64,000 bases of DNA from Haliea sp. (GTDB taxonomy: Bacteria > Pseudomonadota > Gammaproteobacteria > Pseudomonadales > Halieaceae), in contig JADJAL010000027.1 of the NCBI GenBank assembly GCA_016704305.1, forward strand, positions 1 through 64,000, written 5' to 3'. Both the position numbers and the translations under genes were made by a program. Shown here one piece after another: positions 20,201 to 29,300 of the stretch (its first letter is position 1; each line of letters opens with the position of its first letter). The notes beneath the pieces were generated by a model, which saw only the letters and a program-made list of their open reading frames with translations, ran no database searches and was not told where the DNA came from.

Positions 20201-20600
20201 TCAGCACCGGCATCTGCCGCGTCAATCCGGCGCAGAAACCGTCGATCGTCTTGATATTGCAGCGTGAGATATTGCGCAACAAGTGCCACCCACCGCGCAC
20301 GTCAGCCGCGAGCGCCTGCTCGGCCAGCGCGCGGGTCACGCGCTGGTGTGGGCTGTGACAGGGGGATCTATCGATGGCGTTACGCAGCGCTTGCAACACA
20401 CGCTCACGCATCTCAGCCGCAGCCTTGCGGGTGAACGTGATCGCCAGTATCTGCTCGGGGCGCTGCACGCGGGACAGCAAACTCAGGTAGCGCTGGATCA
20501 ATAACTCCGTCTTGCCGGACCCGGCAGGTGCACTGACACAGACACTGATGACAGGGTCAACCGCGGCGACACGTGCCGGCGTATCCACAACATTGCTCAC
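17217..20600 (-). CDS. AddA-like UvrD/Rep helicase-exonuclease subunit
   Basis: Large subunit of a probable double-strand-break resection enzyme, 1127 residues. Superfamily 1A helicase motifs in order: Walker A SAPAGSGKTELL (K30), ILAITFTRKAAAEMRER (Ia), ILVDEFQDTAITQYELL (II), MIVGDAMQSIYGFRGANV (III), LHKAKGLEFDQVII (V) and TRLLYVGATRAIGRLML (VI). The C-terminal nuclease domain has WIIDFKTSSP (D1053, K1055), the D-x-K of the PD-(D/E)XK fold. The GTG start overlaps the upstream partner's stop by 4 nt (GTGA). RecB is the main alternative, but no recC or recD is adjacent. Confidence 0.9.
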   Translation of the reverse strand: MSNVVDTPARVAAVDPVISVCVSAPAGSGKTELLIQRYLSLLSRVQRPEQILAITFTRKAAAEMRERVLQALRNAIDRSPCHSPHQRVTRALAEQALAADVRGGWHLLRNISRCNIKTIDGFCAGLTRQMPVLSRFGGQTNVRDDATPLYAEAVQALHQLLDEDHPVAADLAALLLHFDNNWERLQALLVAMLARREQWRHYVGVHHAPQESEAYLVASIEALVSDELRELARLLTPHEHELLELQQYAARNLQDTVPAHFPGMLPRDLRDWNTLRAMLLTAKGEWRKTITQREGFPSTRGAAQQRKAQWKELLAQLQTIEGLQGRLAALQSLPVMEDDSVSWQLVLHLSRLLPTLAAQLLLVFQQYGVVDHSQVAQSALLALGEDDAPTDLALRLDYQIEHILVDEFQDTAITQYELLHKLTRGWGEHNELNPEAPRTLMIVGDAMQSIYGFRGANVGLFLKARREGFKGIVLRYLQLQCNFRSDQGVVDWVNKTFAYAFPTHDDVYRSRVSYSPATAVRATRCEPAVVSHAFQGVDARQQEVAFICGYIAECSASGSESIAILGRSRSHLQPIIRQLKHMRIAYNAPDMDALAQSPVVADLVTLCRALSSDADRLAWMALLRAPWCGLRLQDLLCVARFGDAPSDTPVWAVLQEGALRQSLSDDGRVRLAHILPALHAARRGRDRLSLRVWVEQAWLALCGPQCAPDIDSLLDAEHFFQLLEQAEIEGVGLDLEWLTLNLQKRFAHAGDPDSNVHLLTLHKAKGLEFDQVIISQLDRLPRSDGRDILLWDEHSSAEGVRSFFLAADDHSPAGTPTLYNYLQSQRREKAQLESTRLLYVGATRAIGRLMLTASIKRDATTGLPREPSGVSLLSPIWPAFRQQMTVHQEHVVLQPAPRVRPLHPLTRLLRGTAVVASVPREILPAAAVIPSYRLTDHRERSVGNVVHQALEEFSRRSPLPGAASEADRQRWRRALQRDGLRAAELDAAAQAVLSCVAQSLRSGGRGRWLLSSEHLQAHSEWSLTTVDAEGRIRDIVVDRSFIDKTTGVRWIIDFKTSSPAPGESLDAFIQRECTLYGEQLRGYRDAVHRLGNEPLRCALFFAALGHLHVLKELDLPGLDAGATPWQD

Positions 20601-23299
20601 ACTGCGTTGTCCTGTTCTGACTCAGCCAGGTCATCAAACCGATCGCCTATCCGGCAGAGCGGCTGCAAACCACACCACGTGCAACTTGAGGGAGTCAGTG
20701 GGTCGACGGGAGCATCGCCAGCCACAAACGTAGCGGCCAGGCGCTCAAGGGTGTTGCGCCAATACTCACCCAGTTCGGACCATTCCTGCACATCGACGCC
20801 GATTTTGGCAAGGCGCGAGAGGTCGGAGGAAATTCCCGGAGCCGCTGCTACCGGCCCCAATCCAACAAAGCGACAGTCGCGTGGACGCACGACACCGAAA
20901 GCCATGCCTGTGACGGATTCCGGCTCGGCGATGCGGTACAACGGCAACTGCGGCTGCGCCGGCCTGTCGCCGAACCAGTCCTGAACGCTACTGCTGCGCG
21001 ATTTGTAATCGATGATCATGCGCGAACCATCGGCGAGCTGGTCGACGCGGTCGACGCGCAGGCTGATCGGTAGCCGGGCAAGTTCCAGCGTCACTTCCAG
21101 TTCGCGCGCCACGACGGTGAACGCTTCGCGCTGGCGCTCCAGGTTCAGCCATTCACACAGTAACGCGACTAATCGCCTCTCCTCCAGGCACCAATAAGCC
21201 GCGCCGACCTTTCTCTGTTGCTCGAAGGGCACGCTGGCTATTGCAGCCTGCACAGCCCGTATTACGGTTTGCGCCTGTCCCACGTCGTCCAGCGCCAGCA
21301 AGGCTTCGTGATTGCACAAGTCACCCCACAATAGATTGAGCGCGTCGTGCAATAGCGAGCCTCGCTCCCCGGCTGACAGGCCAACATGCAGTGTGCCAAG
21401 CGGCTCAACCTGCAAGCGGTGTTTGGCAAAAGCGCGAAAGGGGCACTGGGATTGGTCCTCGAGCAGGCTACTGCCGCCTTGGATACTGGATTGTTCGCCA
21501 GTATCGACTCGGGGTGCAGTGTCATCCGTGATCATCTCCAGCTCGCGTTCGAGGTAGCCTCCCAGCCACTCGGCCCAGACTGCTGGCGGCTGCGGCGGTG
21601 TCTCGACTGCAAAATCCTGCAGCAGCGCACTTGGCAGTTCCGGCACACCGTCACGCTGCCGACAGTAGCTGGCATGCAGGAACCTGCTGTTGCGCGCGTA
21701 TTGACTCAGCAGGGCGTCGGCAAACGCCCATTCGCGCTCGGGGCTCGCATGCGGCATGTGCAGACGTGTTTGCCAAACGAGCGGGATAAACGGACTTGGG
21801 CGCGGCGCAGCGGGCCAGTCCGAGCCCTGCATACCACACAACCACAGCTCATCGAATGAGAGTCCCGCTGCTTCCAGTGGCCCCAGCACCTGTATGGGAC
21901 TGTCCACCGTCTGCGGTTGGGACACCTGGCGTTTGCAACAATCGCGTAACAACGCCAATGCGGCACCGAATTGCATCGGTTCACAGACCATGTCGAATGT
22001 CGCAAACACATCAAGGGTACGATCCCAAAGATCTCGTTGCTGGTATTCCAGGCTATCCAGCGCTTGCTTACCGGGCCAACCCCAGTTGCTCAGGATGTCG
22101 CTGAAATGCACCATCCATGTCGAAGGCAACGCCTTGCGACGCAAGTGGCGCATGCTTTGCAAAGCGCTCAGGCGTTGCCCCAGGCACAGACCCCTGGCGC
22201 CGCCCAGCGACACCCGGTTGGCATCGCTGAGTAACTCGGCAACAGGCAACACCATGCTGCCCTGTGTGTACAACTGACGGACAAAGCGCTGCGCGAGTGC
22301 GCTGTGGGCATCGGGGAGATCGAAAAAGCGCGAACGCAATAGCGCTTCCACGGCCGCTACCGTCGTCTGCTGCAGGCCCATCGCCAGAACCGCGAGGGCA
22401 TCGCGAACCAGCGGTGTCTTATCCAGGGTAATTCCCGTTGAAAAGTTCACTGGCAGGGAGGAATAGTCATCTCCCAGGCAATCAAACTCGCGGCGCAACA
22501 GGTAGTCCAGTGGCACCCTGTCGCTTCCGATATTGCCGAGCACGATACCGATGGTGGTGTCAGGCGACGTCCGGTGTGCATTCGCAGCCCAGGCCGCGAC
22601 GGCCTGGAACTCCGACCTGGTGTCGCTGAATGCGTGCACAACCCGATGGGCAACTAGCGTTGACGGCGTGACGTGCTGTACCTCAGTGGTGACAGCCGCC
22701 AGTGCTGCGTGTTGCAGAGGTGCCAGCAAATCGAACTCCACCAACGCCACCCGGGTCGTCGGCAGCTGGCCAGCAAGCCCGGCAAGGTGCACCAGACAGT
22801 CGGTCTGTGTGCACTGCCCGGCGCGTGCCAGGCGCGCATTGAACAGTCCCAGCCAGCGCAGGAACGTCCGGCAGTCCCCATCGAGATGGAACAGGGCCCT
22901 GATGCCGCTGGTGTCAACATCGACCTGCCAGCGCAGCAGCGTATCACGAGCCTGGCTGGCCAGTTCCGCCGCCGCCGCTGGTTGCAGCAGATGAAACTCC
23001 GCGGATTGACTCTGATATTGCTCCACCACCTGGCGCCAGATCTCCAGAGCCTGGGCAGGTGCCAGTGGTGCCACTGGCGGCACCAGATTCTGCCTGGAGG
23101 CGCTTTCCCACTGCTGCTGCAACCATGGCTCCAGCGGCTGAACCGACAGAGTCTCCCACACCAGCGCGCCAGCCGCCGCCTGCCGCGCATCCCATTCTGC
23201 TTTTATTCGCCGCGCTAAGCGTTGGTTAGGTGTCAACAGCGTAAAGCCGCCGTTGATCAAAGGTTCCAGCGGGGTAATGTCATACAGGCACTGAGCCAA
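20597..23299 (-). CDS. AddB-like PD-(D/E)XK nuclease subunit with Fe-S cysteines
   Basis: Partner of the helicase gene that follows it. About 900 residues: a helicase-like but motif-poor N-terminal body and a C-terminal nuclease domain with MIIDYKSRSSSVQDW. SQCPFRAFA together with CTWCGLQPLC gives the C...CxxCxxxxxC spacing that holds a 4Fe-4S cluster in AddB-type nucleases. I start at a TTG at 23299 because AGGAG lies 6 nt before it and because MAQCLYDITPLEPLINGGF leads straight into conserved sequence; a TTG at 23344 has no such site. Known relatives are called probable DNA repair proteins in several proteobacteria. Confidence 0.86.
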   Translation of the reverse strand: MAQCLYDITPLEPLINGGFTLLTPNQRLARRIKAEWDARQAAAGALVWETLSVQPLEPWLQQQWESASRQNLVPPVAPLAPAQALEIWRQVVEQYQSQSAEFHLLQPAAAAELASQARDTLLRWQVDVDTSGIRALFHLDGDCRTFLRWLGLFNARLARAGQCTQTDCLVHLAGLAGQLPTTRVALVEFDLLAPLQHAALAAVTTEVQHVTPSTLVAHRVVHAFSDTRSEFQAVAAWAANAHRTSPDTTIGIVLGNIGSDRVPLDYLLRREFDCLGDDYSSLPVNFSTGITLDKTPLVRDALAVLAMGLQQTTVAAVEALLRSRFFDLPDAHSALAQRFVRQLYTQGSMVLPVAELLSDANRVSLGGARGLCLGQRLSALQSMRHLRRKALPSTWMVHFSDILSNWGWPGKQALDSLEYQQRDLWDRTLDVFATFDMVCEPMQFGAALALLRDCCKRQVSQPQTVDSPIQVLGPLEAAGLSFDELWLCGMQGSDWPAAPRPSPFIPLVWQTRLHMPHASPEREWAFADALLSQYARNSRFLHASYCRQRDGVPELPSALLQDFAVETPPQPPAVWAEWLGGYLERELEMITDDTAPRVDTGEQSSIQGGSSLLEDQSQCPFRAFAKHRLQVEPLGTLHVGLSAGERGSLLHDALNLLWGDLCNHEALLALDDVGQAQTVIRAVQAAIASVPFEQQRKVGAAYWCLEERRLVALLCEWLNLERQREAFTVVARELEVTLELARLPISLRVDRVDQLADGSRMIIDYKSRSSSVQDWFGDRPAQPQLPLYRIAEPESVTGMAFGVVRPRDCRFVGLGPVAAAPGISSDLSRLAKIGVDVQEWSELGEYWRNTLERLAATFVAGDAPVDPLTPSSCTWCGLQPLCRIGDRFDDLAESEQDNAV

Positions 23300-23369
23300 A
23301 TTCTTCTCCTGCGTGGGGTGGCAACGCCCCCAACACCTGCACAAACGCGGCTACCTGATACGCCGCGAC

Positions 23370-23378
23370 TGCTATAAT
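23370..23378 (+). promoter_or_regulatory. Extended -10 promoter for aroG
   Basis: TGCTATAAT is a perfect extended -10 (TGn-TATAAT) about 88 nt before the aroG ATG, between the divergent AddB-like gene and aroG. No good -35 is present. Confidence 0.55.
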
Positions 23379-23465
23379 CGTGCGCCCCGTTCACAACTGG
23401 CTGGGCTAGTATCATCGTGCTATTACTCGCCGGCACGAACAGGACAACTTTATCAGGTAGCCAAG

Positions 23466-24539
23466 ATGAGCAACATCGAAGTGTACAACGTCAATGTCGC
23501 CTCGCAGGAGGTATTGATTACCCCGGAACAATTGAAGGCTGCGCTGCCGATGCCGGAGTCGGTGCGCGACACCCTGGTCACCAGCCGACAGGTGATCGAG
23601 AACATACTGGACAGGCGCGACGCGCGCATTGTTGTCGTCGTCGGCCCCTGCTCTATCCATGACCCGCTCGCGGCGCTCGATTACGCCCGTCGCCTGAAGG
23701 TGTTGGCCGATGAACTCGACGACACACTGTACCTAGTGATGCGCGTGTACTTCGAGAAGCCGCGCACGACGGTGGGCTGGAAAGGCCTGGTCAACGATCC
23801 ATACCTGGACGATTCGTTCAATATCGAGGACGGATTGCACATCGCACGCCAACTGTTGATCGATATTCTGGAAATTGGGCTTCCAACGTCCACGGAAGCC
23901 CTCGATCCGATTTCACCACAATACCTGCAGGACCTCGTGAGTTGGACGGCCATTGGCGCGCGCACCACGGAATCACAAACGCACAGGGAGATGGCCTGTG
24001 GCCTGTCCAGCGCCGTAGGATTCAAGAACGGTACTGACGGCAGCCTCACGGTGGCGACCAATGCGCTCAATTCCGTGGCCAATCCACACCGCTTTCTGGG
24101 TATCAATGCCCAGGGTCAGGTGTCGGTGTTCACCACCAAGGGTAACCCGTACGGCCATATAGTGCTGCGCGGTGGCACCTCGGGGCCCAACTACGATTCC
24201 GTGCATATCAAGCTGTGCGAGGACGCCCTGGACAAGGCCGGCGTCGCGCGCAATATCATGGTCGATTGCAGCCACGCCAATTCCAGTAAGCAACCGGAAC
24301 TGCAACCATTGGTGGTGGAAAATGTGGCGAACCAGATACTGGAGGGCAACACATCGATCATCGGGATAATGATCGAAAGCAATTTGCGCTCTGGCAACCA
24401 GGCCATCCCGTCGGACCTGAGCAAACTGGTGTACGGGGTATCCGTCACCGACGGTTGTATTGATTGGGAGACGACTGAGAGTTGCCTGCGTGCGATGCGC
24501 GAGCGGATTAAAGAAGCGCTGGAACGACGTGGCCGTTGA
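23466..24539 (+). CDS. aroG: 3-deoxy-7-phosphoheptulonate synthase (DAHP synthase)
   Basis: Condenses phosphoenolpyruvate and erythrose 4-phosphate, the entry to the shikimate pathway. 357 residues, type I class of AroF/G/H. VVVVGPCSIHDPLAALDYA, MRVYFEKPRTTVGWKGLVNDP, ATEALDP-like TEALDPISPQYL and DCSHANSSKQ (metal-binding region) are visible. I start at the ATG at 23466 (MSNIEVYNVN); the 51 upstream codons in frame have no homology-like content. Which amino acid inhibits it cannot be read with confidence. Confidence 0.94.
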   Translation: MSNIEVYNVNVASQEVLITPEQLKAALPMPESVRDTLVTSRQVIENILDRRDARIVVVVGPCSIHDPLAALDYARRLKVLADELDDTLYLVMRVYFEKPRTTVGWKGLVNDPYLDDSFNIEDGLHIARQLLIDILEIGLPTSTEALDPISPQYLQDLVSWTAIGARTTESQTHREMACGLSSAVGFKNGTDGSLTVATNALNSVANPHRFLGINAQGQVSVFTTKGNPYGHIVLRGGTSGPNYDSVHIKLCEDALDKAGVARNIMVDCSHANSSKQPELQPLVVENVANQILEGNTSIIGIMIESNLRSGNQAIPSDLSKLVYGVSVTDGCIDWETTESCLRAMRERIKEALERRGR

Positions 24540-24581
24540 TCGATAGTGGCTTGCGGGCCCAAACAGGGGCCTGGCAGATAA

Positions 24582-25157
24582 TCAATAGTACGCTTGCGAG
24601 GTATCGCTGTGATCGGTGGTATCGCGCACACCGGTGAGTTGCGGAATTTGCTCCAGTAGCGTTTTTTCCACGCCACCCTTCAGGGTCTGGTCAACCGCAC
24701 TGCATCCCTGGCAACCGCCACCGAACTGCAGTATGGCGATATTCGTTTCTGTAATTTCCACCAGGCTTACTTCCCCGCCGTGGGCGGCCAGCGCAGGATT
24801 GACCTCGTTGTAAAGCACGTAATTCACGCGATCCGCCAGCGAGCTGCTTTCGTCGACACGCGGTAGCTTGGCATTCGGGGCTTTGATCGTCAGTTGCCCG
24901 CCCATGCGATCCTTGGCGTAATCAACGAGTGCATCCTCCAGGAACGGGAGGCTGGGCGCGTCATACCAGACCGTAAATTTGACCAGTTCTTCCTTTTGAT
25001 CCGCGTCGTTGACATCACCCTGCCGGCAGTAGGCGATACAGGTTTCAGCACGCGGCGTTCCCGGTTGGTTTATAAAGACCCTGACACCCAGGGCATCGTC
25101 CTGTTTGGATAACAATTCAGCCAGGTAATCCTGCGCAGATTCAGTTATGGTGACCAT
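24582..25157 (-). CDS. nfuA: Fe-S biogenesis protein NfuA
   Basis: Carries and delivers 4Fe-4S clusters to apo-proteins. A degenerate A-type HesB-like domain occupies residues 1-95 and an NifU C-terminal domain 105-190, with GGGCQGCSAVDQTLK holding the cluster ligands C149 and C152, the same positions as in E. coli NfuA. 191 residues from the ATG at 25157 (MVTITESAQDYL). Divergent from metH. Confidence 0.95.
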   Translation of the reverse strand: MVTITESAQDYLAELLSKQDDALGVRVFINQPGTPRAETCIAYCRQGDVNDADQKEELVKFTVWYDAPSLPFLEDALVDYAKDRMGGQLTIKAPNAKLPRVDESSSLADRVNYVLYNEVNPALAAHGGEVSLVEITETNIAILQFGGGCQGCSAVDQTLKGGVEKTLLEQIPQLTGVRDTTDHSDTSQAYY

Positions 25158-25321
25158 AGTGCGACCCATTCCTAGTAATTTAGTCGGGTATTGTACCAAA
25201 CTTGCCCGGCAAGCGTGAGCGATACGTGGATCCGTTCGTCAAAAAGGCTCAGTTTCTGCTAACATCGCAAGTCTTTTTGACCGTGGGGAATCACCTCCAC
25301 GCAACACCCTAAGGCAATACA

Positions 25322-28300
25322 ATGGCAAGTGGCAAAACCAACACGGGGCTGCTGGAGCAGGCCCTGAAACAGCGCATTCTTATAATCGACGGCGCAATGG
25401 GTACGATGATCCAGGCGGAAAACCTCACTGAAGCAGACTTTCGCGGGGCGCGATTTGCGACACATGGCTCCGATCTTAAAGGCAACAATGAACTGCTCAG
25501 CCTGACACGGCCCGACATCATCGCCAAAATACATCGCGGATACCTGGAGGCCGGCGCGGATATCATTGAGACCAACACCTTTGGCAGCACCTCGATTGCG
25601 CAGGCCGACTACGACCTGGGCGAACTGGCGGAAGAGCAGAACCTGGCAGCGGCCAGAATCGCCCGGGAAGTCGCCGATGAGATGACCGCCAGGACACCTG
25701 AAAAGCCCCGCTTCGTTGCCGGCGTCCTCGGGCCCACGCCCAAAACCGCCTCGATCTCGCCAGATGTGAACGACCCGGGCGCGCGTAGCATCAGCTTTGA
25801 TACCTTGCGGGAGGATTACGCCAGGGCAACCCGTGCACTGGTGACCGGGGGTGTCGACCTGATCATGATCGAGACCATCTTCGATACCCTCAACGCCAAG
25901 GCCGCCATCTTTGCGGTGAAGGAAGTGTTTGACGAGTTGGGGCGGGAATTGCCGATCATGATCTCGGTCACCTTCCCCGATATCAGTGGGCGGGTGCTGT
26001 CCGGGCAGAATCCGGAGGCGTTCTGGAATGCGATCGCGCATGCGAAGCCGCTGATCGTCGGCAGCAACTGCGGTCGCCCCTACCGGGAAATCCGCCCTTT
26101 CGTGGAAGAACTGTCAAAAGCCAGCGACTGCTACTTCAGTGCCCACCTCAACGCCGGACTACCCAACGCCTTTGGCGAGTTTGATGAAACGCCGGAAATC
26201 ATGGAGCGCGATTACGCCGAGTTTGCCGGCCGCGGGTTCCTCAACCTGGCAGGAGGCTGTTGCGGCACCACGCCAGCGCATATCCGGGCGATTGCCCATG
26301 CGTGCGAGGGCGTTGTGCCCCGCCCTCTTCCACATCACGAACCCGCCTGTCGCCTGAGCGGGCTGGAGCCCTTCAATATCACGGAGGCCAGCCTGTTCGT
26401 GAACGTCGGCGAGCGCTGCAATGTCACCGGTTCGGCAAAATTCAAGCGCCTGATCATGGATGGCCGCTTTGACGAGGCACTGGTCGTCGCACGCACCCAG
26501 GTGGAGGACGGCGCTCAGATCATCGATATCAACATGGACGAGGGGATGCTGGACTCCGAGGCAGCGATGGTCACGTTCCTCAACCTGATCGCCGCTGAAC
26601 CGGACATTTGCCGGGTTCCGATCATGGTGGACTCGTCGAAATGGAATGTCATCGAAGCCGGCCTGAAATGTATTCAGGGCAAGGCGATTGTAAATTCCAT
26701 CAGCCTCAAGGCGGGCGAGGAAGAGTTCCTCACCCAGGCACGCCTGTGCCAGCGCTACGGCGCGGCGGTGGTTGTGATGGCGTTTGACGAGGAGGGCCAG
26801 GCCGACAACCTGCAACGGCGCAAGGACATCTGCAAGCGCTGTTATGACCTGTTGGTCCATAAACTCGACTTCAATCCGAACGACATTATCTTCGACCCCA
26901 ATATCTTTGCGATTGCCACCGGTATAGAAGAGCACAATAACTATGCGGTGGAGTTCATCGAAGCGACGCGCTATATCAAGGCTGAACTGCCGGGGGCGCT
27001 GGTGTCTGGCGGCGTATCCAACGTCTCGTTTTCGTTTCGCGGCAACGACGCCGTGCGCGAAGCCATCCACTCCGTATTCCTGTACCACGCGATCAAGGCT
27101 GGCATGGACATGGGGATCGTCAATGCGGGCCAATTGGCTGTCTACGACGAGTTGCCTGCAGACCTGAGGGATGTCGTGGAAGATGTGATCCTCAATCGCA
27201 CGGCGGATGGCTCGGAGCGCCTGTTGGCGCTGGCGGAGCGCTATCGGGACACGGGTGGTGGCGAAGCCCGGGTTGAGGATCTCAGCTGGCGCGAGCAGGA
27301 TGTTGAAAAACGCCTCGCCCACGCGCTGGTGAAGGGTATCAATACTTGGATCGTCGAGGATGCCGAAGAGGCCAGGCTGAAATTCGCGCGCCCGATCGAA
27401 GTGATTGAAGGGCCGCTGATGGATGGCATGAACATCGTCGGCGACCTTTTTGGCAGCGGCAAAATGTTCCTGCCACAGGTGGTAAAAAGTGCACGCGTGA
27501 TGAAACAGGCCGTAGCACACCTGCAGCCGTATATTGAGCTGGACAAGGTGGGCGGCAATTCCACGAACGGCAAAATCCTGATGGCGACCGTCAAAGGCGA
27601 TGTCCACGACATCGGCAAGAATATCGTCGGCATTGTGCTGCAATGCAATAATTTTGAGGTGATCGACCTCGGCGTGATGGTGCATTGCGAGAAGATCCTG
27701 CAGGTGGCGAAAGACGAAAAAGTCGATGTTATTGGCCTGAGCGGCCTGATCACTCCGTCGCTCGATGAAATGGCGCATGTTGCGGCTGAAATGCAGCGCC
27801 TGCAATTCACTGTCCCGTTGATGATAGGGGGCGCGACAACCTCAAAAGCGCATACCGCGGTGAAGATCGCCCCGCAGTATGACGGTGATGTCGTCGTGTA
27901 TGTCCCCGACGCCTCGCGCAGCGTCGCAGTAGTTACCCAACTCGTCGGCCAGGGCAAAGCGCAGTTTGTGCGTGACATCCATGAGGAATACATCGTCGTG
28001 CGTGAGCGCGTGGCCAATCGCAAACCGCGCGAGAAAGAACTGCGCTACGCCGAGGCCGTTGCCAACGCCCCGCGGTTTGACTGGGACGCCTACCAGCCGC
28101 CCCGCCCCACATTCATTGGTACCCGCGTTTTCGACCATTTTCCGCTGGCAGAGCTGGTGGACACCATCGACTGGACACCGTTTTTCATCACCTGGGAGCT
28201 CTCGGGCAAGTTTCCCGCGATTCTGGAGGATGACGTCGTCGGCGCCCAGGCGCGCGAGCTCTACCAGGATGCGCAGGCGATGCTGAAGCGCATCGTCGAT

Positions 28301-29014
28301 GAAAAGCTGCTGACCGCAAAAGCGGTCGTGGGATTCTGGCCTGCCAGCAGAAGCGGCACCGACGATATCGCGGTGTACGCGGATGAATCGCGTACTGAGG
28401 CTATCGCCATCCTGCATCACCTGCGCCAGCAGACCGAAAAACCGGACGGCAAATACAATGCCAGCCTGGCGGACTATGTCGCGCCGGCGGGTTCAGGCGC
28501 CGAGGACTATATCGGTGGATTCTGTGTGACCACCGGCCACGGCGTCGAAGAACTGGCGGCAGAGTTCCTTGCACAACATGACGATTACAACAGCATTTTG
28601 CTCAAATCCCTCGCCGATCGACTTGCTGAGTCTTTTGCGGAGTACCTGCATAGAATGGTGCGCAGGGAACTGTGGGGGTATGCTCCTGATGAAACACTGA
28701 GCGTCAGTGAGTTGATCGAGGAAAAGTACCGCGGCATCCGCCCGGCGCCCGGCTATCCGGCCTGCCCGGATCACACGGAAAAAGCGACCCTGTTCAGGCT
28801 GCTGAATGCGACGAAGGCCTGCGATGTGACGCTGTCTGAAAGCTATGCGATGAGTCCGCCATCGTCAGTCAGCGGTTTCTATTTTTCCCATCCTGAGTCG
28901 CGCTACTTTGCGGTAGGCAAAATCGGTCGCGACCAGGTCGAGAGCCTGGCCGGGCGTAAGGGCGAGACAGTTACCGAGATCGAGCGTTGGCTGCGGCCCA
29001 ATTTGAGCTATTAA
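25322..29014 (+). CDS. metH: Cobalamin-dependent methionine synthase MetH
   Basis: Methylates homocysteine from 5-methyltetrahydrofolate through cobalamin. 1230 residues, four modules in order: homocysteine domain (IDGAMGTMIQ at the start; zinc Cys in VGSNCGRP and GGCCGTTPAH), folate domain from about 355 (NVGERCNVTGSAKF), B12 domain with GDVHDIGKNIV (His762 is the lower cobalt ligand) and SGLITPSLDEM, and the AdoMet reactivation domain (GYPACPDHTEK, LSESYAMSPPSSVSG). Intact. No cobalamin or SAH riboswitch could be recognised in the 164 nt upstream. Confidence 0.98.
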   Translation: MASGKTNTGLLEQALKQRILIIDGAMGTMIQAENLTEADFRGARFATHGSDLKGNNELLSLTRPDIIAKIHRGYLEAGADIIETNTFGSTSIAQADYDLGELAEEQNLAAARIAREVADEMTARTPEKPRFVAGVLGPTPKTASISPDVNDPGARSISFDTLREDYARATRALVTGGVDLIMIETIFDTLNAKAAIFAVKEVFDELGRELPIMISVTFPDISGRVLSGQNPEAFWNAIAHAKPLIVGSNCGRPYREIRPFVEELSKASDCYFSAHLNAGLPNAFGEFDETPEIMERDYAEFAGRGFLNLAGGCCGTTPAHIRAIAHACEGVVPRPLPHHEPACRLSGLEPFNITEASLFVNVGERCNVTGSAKFKRLIMDGRFDEALVVARTQVEDGAQIIDINMDEGMLDSEAAMVTFLNLIAAEPDICRVPIMVDSSKWNVIEAGLKCIQGKAIVNSISLKAGEEEFLTQARLCQRYGAAVVVMAFDEEGQADNLQRRKDICKRCYDLLVHKLDFNPNDIIFDPNIFAIATGIEEHNNYAVEFIEATRYIKAELPGALVSGGVSNVSFSFRGNDAVREAIHSVFLYHAIKAGMDMGIVNAGQLAVYDELPADLRDVVEDVILNRTADGSERLLALAERYRDTGGGEARVEDLSWREQDVEKRLAHALVKGINTWIVEDAEEARLKFARPIEVIEGPLMDGMNIVGDLFGSGKMFLPQVVKSARVMKQAVAHLQPYIELDKVGGNSTNGKILMATVKGDVHDIGKNIVGIVLQCNNFEVIDLGVMVHCEKILQVAKDEKVDVIGLSGLITPSLDEMAHVAAEMQRLQFTVPLMIGGATTSKAHTAVKIAPQYDGDVVVYVPDASRSVAVVTQLVGQGKAQFVRDIHEEYIVVRERVANRKPREKELRYAEAVANAPRFDWDAYQPPRPTFIGTRVFDHFPLAELVDTIDWTPFFITWELSGKFPAILEDDVVGAQARELYQDAQAMLKRIVDEKLLTAKAVVGFWPASRSGTDDIAVYADESRTEAIAILHHLRQQTEKPDGKYNASLADYVAPAGSGAEDYIGGFCVTTGHGVEELAAEFLAQHDDYNSILLKSLADRLAESFAEYLHRMVRRELWGYAPDETLSVSELIEEKYRGIRPAPGYPACPDHTEKATLFRLLNATKACDVTLSESYAMSPPSSVSGFYFSHPESRYFAVGKIGRDQVESLAGRKGETVTEIERWLRPNLSY

Positions 29015-29029
29015 CTGAGGTATTTCAGT

Positions 29030-29272
29030 GTGAACGAGACACGCGACAAGCCTGCTGATCCCGACGAGAACCCCGGCAAACTCAATCCGTTACAGGTTGT
29101 AGGGAGCGTGCTTGCCGCAGGTTTGGGGGTGCAGAGCAGTAAAAATCGGGAGCGGGATTTCAAACAGGGGCGACCAGTCGTATTCATCACTGCCGGTATC
29201 ATATTCACCCTGTTGTTTATCGGCACGGTGGCTTTTGTCGTGCAAATGGTTGTCAGATCAGCCGGCCATTAA
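29030..29272 (+). CDS. DUF2970 small membrane protein
   Basis: 80 residues; function unknown. A charged proline-rich N-terminus (NETRDKPADPDENPGKLNPLQVVGSVLAAGLGVQS) precedes one transmembrane helix (VVFITAGIIFTLLFIGTVAFVVQMVV). The LNPLQVVGSVLAAGLGVQSSKNRERDF block resembles DUF2970 proteins of gammaproteobacteria. GTG start at 29030 with GAGG 9 nt upstream. It lies 15 nt after metH, so it is probably co-transcribed. Confidence 0.75.
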   Translation: MNETRDKPADPDENPGKLNPLQVVGSVLAAGLGVQSSKNRERDFKQGRPVVFITAGIIFTLLFIGTVAFVVQMVVRSAGH

Positions 29273-29300
29273 CCGGCCGGCGCAGTGACCTCGTAAGGTG

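Noticed and set aside
25158..25321. Riboswitch upstream of metH
   Set aside because: The region is short and I could not find the conserved cores of cobalamin or SAH riboswitches; only a small CGTGG/CCACG hairpin is present.
26159..27805. 548-codon minus-strand open frame inside metH
   Set aside because: Runs opposite the MetH folate and B12 domains and has no recognisable motif; codon-bias shadow.
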